A stretch of DNA of 5,037 nucleotides from Nitrososphaerota archaeon. Its GTDB lineage: Archaea; Thermoproteota; Bathyarchaeia; Bathyarchaeales; Bathycorpusculaceae. Position 1 is the stretch's first letter; each line of letters begins with the position of its first letter. Both the position numbers and the translations under genes were made by a program. Location of the stretch: contig JAITBW010000171.1 in NCBI GenBank assembly GCA_031283385.1, positions 1-5,037 on the forward strand. Direction: 5' to 3'. Of the stretch, positions 1 to 5,037 are shown piece by piece. Below the pieces are notes generated by a model, which was given only the letters and a program-made list of their open reading frames with translations, was not told where the DNA came from and ran no database searches.

Positions 1-4
1 TTTT

Positions 5-205
5 TTACTTTTTCTCTTCTTTAGGTTTGGAGCCAATTTCAACGACAAGTATGTTTACTTGGTAGTTTTTGCCGTTCGACATCATTTTACCTTGAGCGTG
101 ATAACCACGACTGCCTGTTTTGAAATCTTTTTTACTTAACAGAAAATTCATTTTATCTCCATTTAACTGAATAGTTGCCATATCAACTTCGTTACTCATT
201 TTCAT
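5..205 (-). CDS. Small lysine-rich hypothetical protein
   Basis: I do not recognise this family. The protein has 66 residues if it starts at the first Met (205-203), or 64 from the third codon (199-197, also ATG). It has no signal peptide or membrane segment. The middle alternates short hydrophobic and polar stretches (MNFLLSKKDF, YQVNILVVEIG), which suggests a small beta-rich fold, and it ends in a charged tail KPKEEKK. There are no cysteines. A strong purine-rich ribosome-binding site (AGGAAGG) lies just upstream, and the reading is open to a TAA at 7-5, so it looks genuinely coding. It points away from the 5S rRNA gene, and its downstream partner, if any, lies outside the window. A cytoplasmic nucleic-acid- or protein-binding role is only a guess from size and charge. 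Confidence 0.6.
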   Translation of the reverse strand: MKMSNEVDMATIQLNGDKMNFLLSKKDFKTGSRGYHAQGKMMSNGKNYQVNILVVEIGSKPKEEKK

Positions 206-209
206 TTTT

Positions 210-216
210 CCTTCCT
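210..216 (-). promoter_or_regulatory. Ribosome-binding site of the small minus-strand gene
   Basis: AGGAAGG on the minus strand resembles the archaeal Shine-Dalgarno core. It lies 4 bases before the ATG at 205 but 10 bases before the ATG at 199. The spacing favours the second Met, giving a 64-residue protein beginning MSNEVD. A TTATTTAAA stretch at 225-233 could be the TATA box, but it would put the transcript start almost at the ATG, which conflicts with use of this site. Confidence 0.5.
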
Positions 217-468
217 ATATTAGTTTAAATAATGCCTTACTTGTTTTTCAATTTTTTGATACATTACTCGTTAGAATATCGAGTTGCTGTTCGGTTTAAA
301 TGTTAACATAAATATTATCTGTTTTAATATTTTTACAACATGGTGTTTGTTTATGCTAGAGCGTTGTTTACCTGTTTATGAAACATGACTGGTGTAATGG
401 ATTGCTACGTTTTAATAAGTGCACAATGAATGATGTTTAACCGTGTATTTTTTTGTGACTTATGTACT
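217..468. other. Intergenic region without a recognisable gene
   Basis: This AT-rich spacer separates the divergent minus-strand gene and the 5S rRNA gene. No reading frame with a convincing ribosome-binding site is visible on either strand. The only structure I see is a weak inverted repeat, ACTCG (266-270) with CGAGT (280-284) around a 9-base loop, and several TTTAAA-like stretches that could serve as TATA boxes for the minus-strand gene. Confidence 0.5.
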
Positions 469-480
469 AAAGATATATAA
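469..480 (+). promoter_or_regulatory. TATA-box promoter of the 5S rRNA gene
   Basis: The stretch AAAGATATATAA contains a strong archaeal TATA box (TATATAA, 474-480) preceded by purines that fit a BRE. Its centre is about 26 bases before the predicted 5S 5' end at 503, the standard archaeal spacing. This indicates that 5S is transcribed on its own rather than as part of a 16S-23S operon. Confidence 0.75.
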
Positions 481-502
481 GGTTCTCTTGAAATGGTTAG
501 CA

Positions 503-624
503 TAGTTGTCGGCCATAGGGCGCGGGTTCCACCTGATCCCGTTCCGAACTCAGAAGTTAAACCGTGTTCCGTTCCCAACTGTAGTGCGGTCTTCGGCCGC
601 GTGAAATCGGGAAAGCCGACACTA
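503..624 (+). rRNA. rrf: 5S ribosomal RNA
   Basis: This is the 5S RNA of the large ribosomal subunit, about 122 bases long, the usual size. The conserved loop (CCGAACTCAGAAGTTAAAC, 544-562) is the hallmark of 5S RNA. The ends pair as the terminal helix: GTCGGC (508-513) with GCCGAC (615-620), extended by TAGT (503-506) with ACTA (621-624) across one bulged T. Helix III pairs CTGA (533-536) with TCAG (550-553), and the 3' arm is the GC-rich hairpin GCGGTC/GGCCGC around 586-600. No 16S or 23S rRNA or tRNA lies next to it in this window. The ends are estimated from base pairing and could move by one to three bases. Confidence 0.95.
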
Positions 625-659
625 CTTCTTTCATTTCATTACTTTCTTCGTAGTTTTTC
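625..659 (+). terminator. Pyrimidine-rich tail after 5S rRNA
   Basis: Directly after the 5S terminal helix the plus strand runs through CTTCTTTCATTTCATT and then TTTTTCT at 654-660. Archaeal RNA polymerase commonly stops at T-rich stretches without a hairpin, so this is the likely 5S termination zone. The assignment rests on composition and position only. Confidence 0.45.
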
Positions 660-701
660 TATGTTTGTATTGAGTACTTTGTTCAAAATTTTTTTGCATA
701 A

Positions 702-711
702 ATTTTATATC
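702..711 (+). promoter_or_regulatory. Probable TATA box of the leuA-type gene
   Basis: TTTTATAT at 703-710 is the best TATA-like element between the 5S gene and the synthase. It predicts a transcript start near 731-734, giving a leader of roughly 12-15 bases before the ATG at 746. That short leader would still contain the AAGTGA ribosome-binding site, so promoter and start support each other. Confidence 0.5.
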
Positions 712-733
712 TATGCTTACGGTGAAACTTGTG

Positions 734-739
734 AAGTGA
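734..739 (+). promoter_or_regulatory. Ribosome-binding site pointing to ATG 746
   Basis: AAGTGA matches the 3' half of the archaeal consensus GGAGGTGA and lies 6 bases before ATG 746-748. It supports that ATG as the intended leuA start even though the ATG is one base out of frame with the gene body. It sits inside a 13-base palindrome (732-744). Confidence 0.5.
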
Positions 740-745
740 CTTCAA

Positions 746-2273
746 ATGGGGTATTGCTTTATTTAATCGCTTTCCAAATCGTATACAATTTTTAGACACC
801 ACTTTACGTGATGGTGAACAAACGCCAGGTGTGTCTCTTGTACCTGAAAGTAAATTACGAATAGCTCAACAGCTTGATGAACTCGGTGTGGATGTAATTG
901 AAGCAGGGTTTGCTGCAGTTTCTAAAGGCGAGTTCGAAGCTGTTCGTTTAATAGCACAACAAGGTTTACGGGCTGAGGTGGCAAGTGCTGGTAGAGGTAC
1001 AAAAAATGATATCGATGTGGTCATAAATAGTGGGGCTCAAACTATGAGCATTATTATACCTACTTCTGATTTACATATAGAGCAAAAACTGCATAAAACA
1101 CGTAGCCAAATTTTGGAACTTACTGAAGACTGTGTAACGTATGCTAAGAGTCATGGATTAAAAGTTGATTTACTTGCTGAGGATGCTACGCGTTCTGATT
1201 TTGATTATCTGCTTCAAGTTTTTCAGACTGCAGCGGACTGTGGTGTGGATCGTGTTACTCCGTGTGATACCGTGGGTATTTTATCTCCTGATCGTTGTTA
1301 TGATTTTTTTACGAAATTAACTGCGGAAATTAAGGTGCCTGTTGGGGTGCATTGTCATAATGATTTTGGTATGGCTGTTGCTAATACTGTGGCAGGTCTT
1401 GGTGCTGGTGCTCAGGTAGCTCATGGAACAATTAATGGATTAGGTGAGCGTGCAGGTAATGCCGCTATTGAAGAAATCGTAGTAACGCTTCATGCCCTTT
1501 ATCAGAAGCAGTTGTCTATTAAAACTGAGCTTCTTTATGGTACTTCTCAGTTGGTTTCACGTTTAACTGGTGTTAATACGCAGCCCAATAAGGCAGTTGT
1601 TGGTGAGAACGCGTTTAAACATGAATCTGGTATTCATACGCAGGGTGTGCTTGCTAACGCTTCAACATATGAGCCTTTCTCGCCGGCTCTTGTAGGTCGT
1701 ACTCGTCACATTTCGCAGGGTAAGCATTCAGGTTCACATGCAATAAAGGCTGATCTTGCTAGTATGGGTATAAAACCCACTGATGAACAGTTCCAAGAAA
1801 TTTTTCAGCGCGTAAAAGAATTTGGTGACAAAGGCAAAAACGTCATGGATGCTGATGTGTTATCCATAGCTGAAAATGTTATGGGTCTTGACGGCGTTAA
1901 AACTATTGAACTTATAGAAATGTCTTTTTCTGGCGGTGATAAAACAACTGCCCATGCATCTGTTCGTTTATGTGTAACTGGTAAAACTGTTTGTGGTACC
2001 GCCGTAGGTGTTGGTCCTGTTGATGCGGCTATAAATGCGGTGAAAGATGCTATAAAAGAAACTGAAGCTATTGAATTAGAACAATATAATGTTAAGGCAA
2101 TTACTGGTGGAACTGATGCGATTGTTGAAGTAATGGTAAATATGCGTAAAGGCTCCAGAATTGCTACTGCTTTAGGTGCACATGAAGATATCGTGAAAGC
2201 TAGCCTAGATGCAGTTATAAGCTGCATAAATGTGCTCATAACAGATTATAGCAACATAAACAGTAAAACATAA
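746..2273 (+). CDS. leuA: 2-isopropylmalate/(R)-citramalate synthase, start out of frame
   Basis: LeuA-family Claisen condensation enzyme: it joins acetyl-CoA to 2-oxoisovalerate (leucine) or pyruvate (isoleucine via citramalate) in the cytoplasm. The conserved frame is open from 735, but between there and the block LDTTLRDGEQTPG (792-830) it holds no ATG, GTG or TTG. ATG 746 has a ribosome-binding site but is in another frame; dropping one G from the run 748-751 joins it to the gene, giving 508 residues starting MGIALFNRFP, a normal family length. In that numbering R21/D22 are catalytic and metal-binding, HCHND is 202-206, NGLGERAGN 230-238, and GENAFKHESGIHTQG 286-300. The C-terminal regulatory domain runs from about 380, where leucine or isoleucine feedback is known in the family. 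That domain and the ilv/leu neighbours argue against homocitrate synthase; LeuA versus CimA is not settled. The first in-frame GTG (831) would lose the catalytic block. Confidence 0.85.
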
Positions 2274-2286
2274 TCTGTAATTTTTT
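2241..2286 (+). terminator. Hairpin plus T-run terminator after leuA
   Basis: ACAGATTAT (2241-2249) pairs perfectly with ATAATCTGT (2270-2278) around a 20-base loop, followed by AA and six T (2281-2286). The hairpin straddles the leuA stop codon (2271-2273), so its left arm is coding. It resembles an intrinsic terminator, though the stem is AT-rich, and it implies that ilvB is transcribed separately from leuA. Confidence 0.55.
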
Positions 2287-2378
2287 CGTTTAATATTTCC
2301 CCATATTTTATTATTTGACTTTTTATAGCGTTGAGGCGGTAGAGGAACAAATTTGTTTGTTGGAGATTTGTTTTCACC

Positions 2379-2423
2379 TTGTAAAATTGGTTACCGATAG
2401 GTTTTTATTTGTACAATTGGTTA
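2379..2423 (+). repeat. Two 15-base direct repeats, likely operator
   Basis: TTGTAAAATTGGTTA (2379-2393) and TTGTACAATTGGTTA (2409-2423) differ at one base and start exactly 30 bases apart, close to three helical turns, so both present the same DNA face. The second copy contains the palindrome TTGTACAA and ends 7 bases before the TATA box at 2431. Position, spacing and identity suggest a site for a regulator of ilvBN; the protein (for example an Lrp/AsnC-type factor) is not identifiable from this window. Confidence 0.55.
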
Positions 2424-2428
2424 TTTCC

Positions 2429-2440
2429 AGTTATATAACT
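2429..2440 (+). promoter_or_regulatory. Palindromic TATA box of ilvBN
   Basis: AGTTATATAACT is a perfect 12-base palindrome with the TATA core TTATATAA at 2431-2438. It is the best promoter element before ilvB and predicts a transcript start near 2458-2463, giving a leader of about 145-150 bases. Being symmetric it could in principle work in both directions, but nothing minus-strand is seen nearby. Confidence 0.6.
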
Positions 2441-2443
2441 TTA

Positions 2444-2537
2444 AGAGGCAATAATATGAGGGGTCGTCACCTCAATAGCTGGGATCGTCGGGTATTTAAT
2501 CTACAATTTTCCTAGATTTATCTCTAAAGGTGCCTCT
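2444..2537 (+). ncRNA. Possible structured ilvB leader RNA
   Basis: Nested inverted repeats form a possible three-way junction. The outer stem is AGAGGCA (2444-2450) with TGCCTCT (2531-2537), seven perfect pairs. Inside, TGAGG (2457-2461) pairs with CCTCA (2470-2474), and CTGGGA (2479-2484) pairs with TCCTAG (2510-2515) with one G-U pair. I recognise no known riboswitch class. The predicted transcript start near 2460 would remove the left arm of the outer stem, so the full fold requires an upstream start such as one from the TATA-like element at 2319. Confidence 0.35.
2456..2515 (+). CDS. Possible 19-residue upstream ORF
   Basis: ATG 2456 opens a short frame ending in TAG at 2513-2515, encoding a 19-residue peptide beginning MRGRHLNSWD and ending in LQFS. 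An AGAGG ribosome-binding site at 2444-2448 lies 7 bases upstream, a good spacing. The peptide holds only three branched-chain residues (Leu, Val, Leu), so it lacks the run of regulatory codons typical of bacterial ilv leader peptides. It overlaps both inner hairpins, so its translation could affect leader folding. It may equally be chance. Confidence 0.25.
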   Translation: MRGRHLNSWDRRVFNLQFS

Positions 2538-2569
2538 CATTTCTTAAACAATTTTTATGTACCCGTCAG

Positions 2570-2587
2570 TTTAAATGTCAATTTAAA
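2570..2587 (+). repeat. AT-only hairpin just before the ilvB ribosome-binding site
   Basis: TTTAAAT (2570-2576) pairs with ATTTAAA (2581-2587) around the loop GTCA. It ends 5 bases before the GGAGA site. It could modulate ribosome access or, as DNA, act as an alternative TATA element with a start close to the ATG. All pairs are A-T, so stability is low. Confidence 0.35.
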
Positions 2588-2592
2588 GCATA

Positions 2593-2597
2593 GGAGA
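2593..2597 (+). promoter_or_regulatory. Ribosome-binding site of ilvB
   Basis: GGAGA lies 10 bases before ATG 2608 and 19 before the next in-frame ATG (2617). The spacing favours 2608, although family members often start close to the SGAQALLE block, which lies next to the second Met. Confidence 0.6.
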
Positions 2598-2607
2598 CCA
2601 AGTTGAA

Positions 2608-4314
2608 ATGCCAAAAATGTCTGGTGCACAAGCACTATTAGAATCTCTTGAACGCCAAAATGTTGATACAATCTTTGGAATTTTAGGAGGCGCAATTCTT
2701 CCCGTATACGATGCCCTTTATGATAACAAAAAAATTCGACATGTACTCGCTCGCCATGAGCAGTGTGCTGCACATGAAGCTGAAGGATATGCACGAGCTA
2801 GCGGACGTGCGGGTGTATGTCTGGCAACCAGCGGTCCAGGCGCTACAAATCTGGTAACAGGTATAGCAAACGCTTACCTAGATTCCAGCCCCATAATCGC
2901 TATAACCGGACAAATCCCAACTTGTGGTGTTAACTCAAGTTACATGATCGGCAGAGATGCCTTTCAAGAAGCAGATATCATGGGCATAACAACTGCAATT
3001 ACCAAATACAATTACCAACCCCGCACCGTATCCGAGATCCCTCAAATAGTAACCAATGCCTTCCATATCGCAACAACCGGCAGACCAGGACCTGTCCTAA
3101 TAGACTTACCCAAAAATGTACAATCAAACATTGACCAAGTCAAATTTACTGATAAACACAACATTAGAAGCTACAAAACACCACAACCACCCGACCCTAT
3201 TAAAGTCAATCAAGCAGCGAACCTTTTGGCAAAAGCCGAACGCCCCATATTGTTAATCGGAGGAGGCGCCATAGCCGCAGGAGCTTCTGACGAAATAATC
3301 AAAATATCTGATTTACTAATGGCACCTGTAACAACCACTTTCATGGGCAAAGGAGCTTTCCCTGAAAACCATCCATTATCCTTAGGCAGCATAGGAATGC
3401 ATGGCAACCCTGCAGCTAACAGATTAATCAGCGAAGCCGATGTCCTATTGGCAATTGGAACCAGACTCTCTGACCGCGCAACCACCAACTTGGACACATT
3501 TGCAAAAGACGCACAAAAAATTCAGATAGATATAGACGCCGCAGAAATCAACAAAAACATAGAGGTAGATATAGCCATTGTTGCCGACGCAAAAGTCTCA
3601 CTAAAAATGTTACTAACAGCTATTTCAGAGAAACTAAAGAAAGGCGAAGGTAAAGCTTGGACAAAACGTGCCAAAGAGGTCAAAGAACAATTAAGCCCAC
3701 TGTTAAAAGAAAACCCCCATGATCTGGTACCAAAGGCGTTATTATCGGAACTACGCAAACTATTACCACAGAATGGTATAATTACAACAGAGGTCGGACA
3801 AAATCAGATGTGGTCTGCGCTCTACATGCAAGCACTACAACCACGAACTTTCATAAGCTCAGGTGGACTTGGAACAATGGGTTTTGGTTTCCCTGCAGCA
3901 ATTGGTGCCAAAGTAGCCTGTCCAGACCGTATGGTTGTTGACATCGCAGGTGATGGTAGCTTTATAATGTCTGAACAAGAATTAGCCTGCAGTGTTATGG
4001 AAGACATTCCTGTAATTGTAATTGTGCTAAATAATAGCGTGTTAGGTATGGTCGCTCAGTGGCAAAGAACTCTATATGATCGACGTTATAATGCTATTAA
4101 CTTGGGTAAAACACCAGATTTTGTCAAACTAGCTGAAGCGTATGGTGCGCAAGGTATACGCGTTGACTCAATAGACAAATTTAAAAACGCGGTTAAAACC
4201 GCAATGAGCAGTAAAGTTACAACGGTTATTGATGTGCCTATTGGCTCAGAAACTGACGTGGTGCCTTTTGTGCCTCCAGGTTATGGATTACCCCAACAGC
4301 GAGGTGACTATTAA
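2608..4314 (+). CDS. ilvB: Acetolactate (acetohydroxyacid) synthase, large catalytic subunit
   Basis: Thiamine-diphosphate enzyme condensing two pyruvates to 2-acetolactate (valine, leucine), or pyruvate with 2-oxobutyrate to 2-aceto-2-hydroxybutyrate (isoleucine); it binds FAD and Mg2+. At 568 residues it has full family length. The N-terminal pyrimidine-binding domain (about 1-170) holds catalytic Glu51 in RHEQ, the SGPGATN block (75-81), and TTGRPGPV (156-163). The central FAD-associated domain spans about 190-345. The C-terminal domain has the GDGSF...NN diphosphate/Mg motif (448-452, 475-476) and LGMVAQWQ (479-486). Oddities: six extra residues between GQIPT and MIGRDAFQ (about 106-111), ILGG at 25-28 where YPGG is usual, and Ala483 where Arg or Lys is usual. 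Codon choice changes near residue 410. It overlaps ilvN by one base, so the two subunits are co-translated. Confidence 0.96.
   Translation: MPKMSGAQALLESLERQNVDTIFGILGGAILPVYDALYDNKKIRHVLARHEQCAAHEAEGYARASGRAGVCLATSGPGATNLVTGIANAYLDSSPIIAITGQIPTCGVNSSYMIGRDAFQEADIMGITTAITKYNYQPRTVSEIPQIVTNAFHIATTGRPGPVLIDLPKNVQSNIDQVKFTDKHNIRSYKTPQPPDPIKVNQAANLLAKAERPILLIGGGAIAAGASDEIIKISDLLMAPVTTTFMGKGAFPENHPLSLGSIGMHGNPAANRLISEADVLLAIGTRLSDRATTNLDTFAKDAQKIQIDIDAAEINKNIEVDIAIVADAKVSLKMLLTAISEKLKKGEGKAWTKRAKEVKEQLSPLLKENPHDLVPKALLSELRKLLPQNGIITTEVGQNQMWSALYMQALQPRTFISSGGLGTMGFGFPAAIGAKVACPDRMVVDIAGDGSFIMSEQELACSVMEDIPVIVIVLNNSVLGMVAQWQRTLYDRRYNAINLGKTPDFVKLAEAYGAQGIRVDSIDKFKNAVKTAMSSKVTTVIDVPIGSETDVVPFVPPGYGLPQQRGDY
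4301..4307 (+). promoter_or_regulatory. Consensus ribosome-binding site of ilvN
   Basis: GAGGTGA, seven of the eight bases of the archaeal consensus GGAGGTGA, lies 6 bases before ATG 4314 inside the last codons of ilvB. It fixes the ilvN start and is the clearest Shine-Dalgarno site in the window. Confidence 0.85.
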
Positions 4315-4826
4315 TGGAATCTGAAAAAACAAAAGTAATATCTGTTCTAGTCGAAAACAAACCAGGTGTATTGCATTCTGTTGCTAACCTGTTTAGACGA
4401 CGGAACTTTAACATTGAAAGCATAACTGTCGGAGCTACACAACAACAAGACATTGCTCGTATGACTATCACAGTGAATGCAGATGAAAAAACTCTTGACC
4501 AAGTTGTCAAACAAGTAGCTAAACAAATTGACACCTTAACTGTCGAAGAATTAGAACAAGGTAACTTTGTCATGCGTGAACTTGCTCTTATAAAAGTAAA
4601 AATTACAAGTTCCAAAGAACGCTCTGACGTAATCAACTTTGTTAACGTTTTCCGTGGCAGAATAATTGATGTTTCAACTGATAGCATAACAGTAGAAATT
4701 ACCGGTGGACCCGACAAAATCGACGCGTTCCTAAACTTGATGATAACCTTCGGCGTTCTAGAGCTCGCAAGAACAGGTATAACAGCCTTATCCAGAGGCG
4801 CTAAATCCATCAGGATTGACGAGTAA
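4314..4826 (+). CDS. ilvN: Acetolactate synthase, small regulatory subunit
   Basis: Regulatory partner of IlvB: in this family the small subunit raises catalytic activity and confers valine feedback inhibition. The 170-residue length is typical of the IlvN/IlvH family. An ACT domain covers about residues 7-80, with VLVENKPGVLHSVANLF (11-27) carrying the Asn-Lys-Pro-Gly turn of the effector site, followed by NIESITVG (33-40). The C-terminal domain (about 85-165) contains RELALIKV (88-95), the FRGRIIDVS block (113-121) and the closing GVLELARTG (147-155). The start codon shares its A with the ilvB stop (TAATG), and a near-perfect ribosome-binding site precedes it. All the usual blocks are present, so the protein should be functional. 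Valine sensitivity is inferred from the family and not from a specific residue test. Confidence 0.95.
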   Translation: MESEKTKVISVLVENKPGVLHSVANLFRRRNFNIESITVGATQQQDIARMTITVNADEKTLDQVVKQVAKQIDTLTVEELEQGNFVMRELALIKVKITSSKERSDVINFVNVFRGRIIDVSTDSITVEITGGPDKIDAFLNLMITFGVLELARTGITALSRGAKSIRIDE

Positions 4827-4947
4827 AAAAATTTACAGAATGGAAAAGTTTAACCTTCCCCCTTTAACTTTGAGACACATCCCCCATTTAGAGATTTACC
4901 CTCTAATGTTTACAGAATAAAAAACAGAATAATAGAGAAGAAACGAC
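4827..4947 (+). other. ilvN-leuC spacer with short repeats and hairpin
   Basis: This 121-base spacer carries a perfect 10-base direct repeat TTTACAGAAT at 4832-4841 and 4909-4918, with a partial third copy (ACAGAATAA) at 4924-4932. A hairpin, TTAGAG (4888-4893) with CTCTAA (4901-4906) around a 7-base loop, lies between the two full copies. No T-run follows the hairpin, so it is not an obvious terminator and read-through into leuC is plausible. C-runs at 4858-4862 and 4881-4885 stand out in an AT-rich background. Confidence 0.45.
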
Positions 4948-5037
4948 ATGAATATTACAGAAAAAATCTTAGCTAAAGCATCAAACAAGACATTTGTTGC
5001 CCCAGGCGAGATCGTGGACGCAAACGTTGACGTATTA
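4948..5037 (+). CDS. leuC: 3-isopropylmalate dehydratase large subunit, N-terminus only
   Basis: Only the first 30 codons are present and the window ends inside the gene. The start MNITEKILAKASNK followed by VAPGEIVDANVDVL is typical of the aconitase-family isopropylmalate isomerase large subunit (usually about 420 residues). With LeuD it interconverts 2- and 3-isopropylmalate through a 4Fe-4S cluster; the cluster cysteines lie beyond the window. Archaeal relatives can also act on citramalate/citraconate or homocitrate, and the N-terminus cannot separate these; the ilvBN and leuA neighbours favour leucine or isoleucine synthesis. The ribosome-binding site is weak (GAGAAG, 4935-4940). The gene lies 121 bases after ilvN on the same strand and may share its transcript. 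Confidence 0.85.
   Translation, partial: MNITEKILAKASNKTFVAPGEIVDANVDVL

Larger units (their letters stand above)
2287..2607 (+). other. Long ilvB upstream and leader region
   Basis: About 320 bases separate the leuA terminator from ilvB. Besides the elements listed separately, it holds a second TATA-like element (TTTTTATA, 2319-2326) and a perfect 12-base palindrome AACAAATTTGTT (2346-2357). A reading frame of 66 codons opening at TTG 2315 is rich in Leu, Val and Ile, but it lacks a ribosome-binding site and its composition is what T-rich DNA gives, so I do not call it a gene. Confidence 0.6.

Noticed and set aside
493..795. 100-codon plus-strand reading frame across the 5S gene
   Set aside because: It covers the whole 5S rRNA gene, shows no protein family features, and its end overlaps the leuA catalytic block in another frame.
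789..795. Programmed -1 slip on TTTTT joining frame 736-795 to leuA
   Set aside because: The leuA frame already encodes family-like sequence (NRIQFLDTT) upstream of this point, so a slip here would replace conserved residues. The GGGG run at 748-751 explains the data better.
1805..2239. 144-codon minus-strand frame opposite the leuA regulatory domain
   Set aside because: Antisense shadow: Ser/Thr/Ala/Ile-rich low-complexity translation with no ribosome-binding site or family signature.
2315..2515. 66-codon frame before ilvB as a Leu/Val/Ile-rich leader peptide
   Set aside because: It starts at TTG without a ribosome-binding site, crosses the likely ilvB promoter, and its hydrophobic content follows from T-rich DNA. 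Only the last 19 codons have a plausible start.
2444..2537. tRNA gene suggested by the 7-pair outer stem
   Set aside because: There is no T-arm motif (GGTTCAAATCC type), no proper anticodon arm and no CCA-compatible end, and the length is too great without a clear intron.
4238..4810. 190-codon minus-strand frame opposite ilvN
   Set aside because: It is the antisense shadow of ilvB and ilvN, both strongly supported by family motifs, and it has no recognisable domains of its own.

Overview
This AT-rich window looks archaeal. TATA boxes sit about 26 bases before the 5S rRNA gene and before predicted transcript starts. The clearest ribosome-binding site (GAGGTGA, before ilvN) matches the archaeal 16S tail. 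The LeuA-type protein begins with the archaeal-style block LDTTLRDGEQTPGV. The 5S gene stands alone with its own promoter, as in several Thermoproteota-related lineages. I lean weakly towards an uncultured Thermoproteota/Bathyarchaeia-like organism, but nothing here fixes the taxon.

Layout: (1) 5-205, minus strand, a small lysine-rich protein of unknown function. (2) About 265 bases without a gene. (3) 503-624, a 5S rRNA gene with a TATA box at 474-480. (4) 746-2273, a 2-isopropylmalate/citramalate synthase gene whose first codons are out of frame by one base in a GGGG run, ending in a hairpin plus T-run terminator. (5) 2287-2607, a long ilvB leader with two near-identical 15-base direct repeats 30 bases apart, a palindromic TATA box, a possible 19-codon upstream ORF and several inverted repeats. 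(6) 2608-4314 ilvB and 4314-4826 ilvN, overlapping by one base. (7) A 121-base spacer with short repeats. (8) 4948 to the window end, the start of leuC.

Together this is a branched-chain amino acid cluster. IlvB and IlvN form acetohydroxyacid synthase, the first common step to valine, isoleucine and leucine. The LeuA-family enzyme condenses acetyl-CoA with a 2-oxoacid, and LeuC isomerises the product. No ilvC, ilvD, leuD or leuB lies in the window; some may follow leuC. The points most worth a second look are the broken leuA start, the operator-like repeats and structured leader before ilvB, and a six-residue insertion in an active-site loop of IlvB. I did not find a clearly new biological system.
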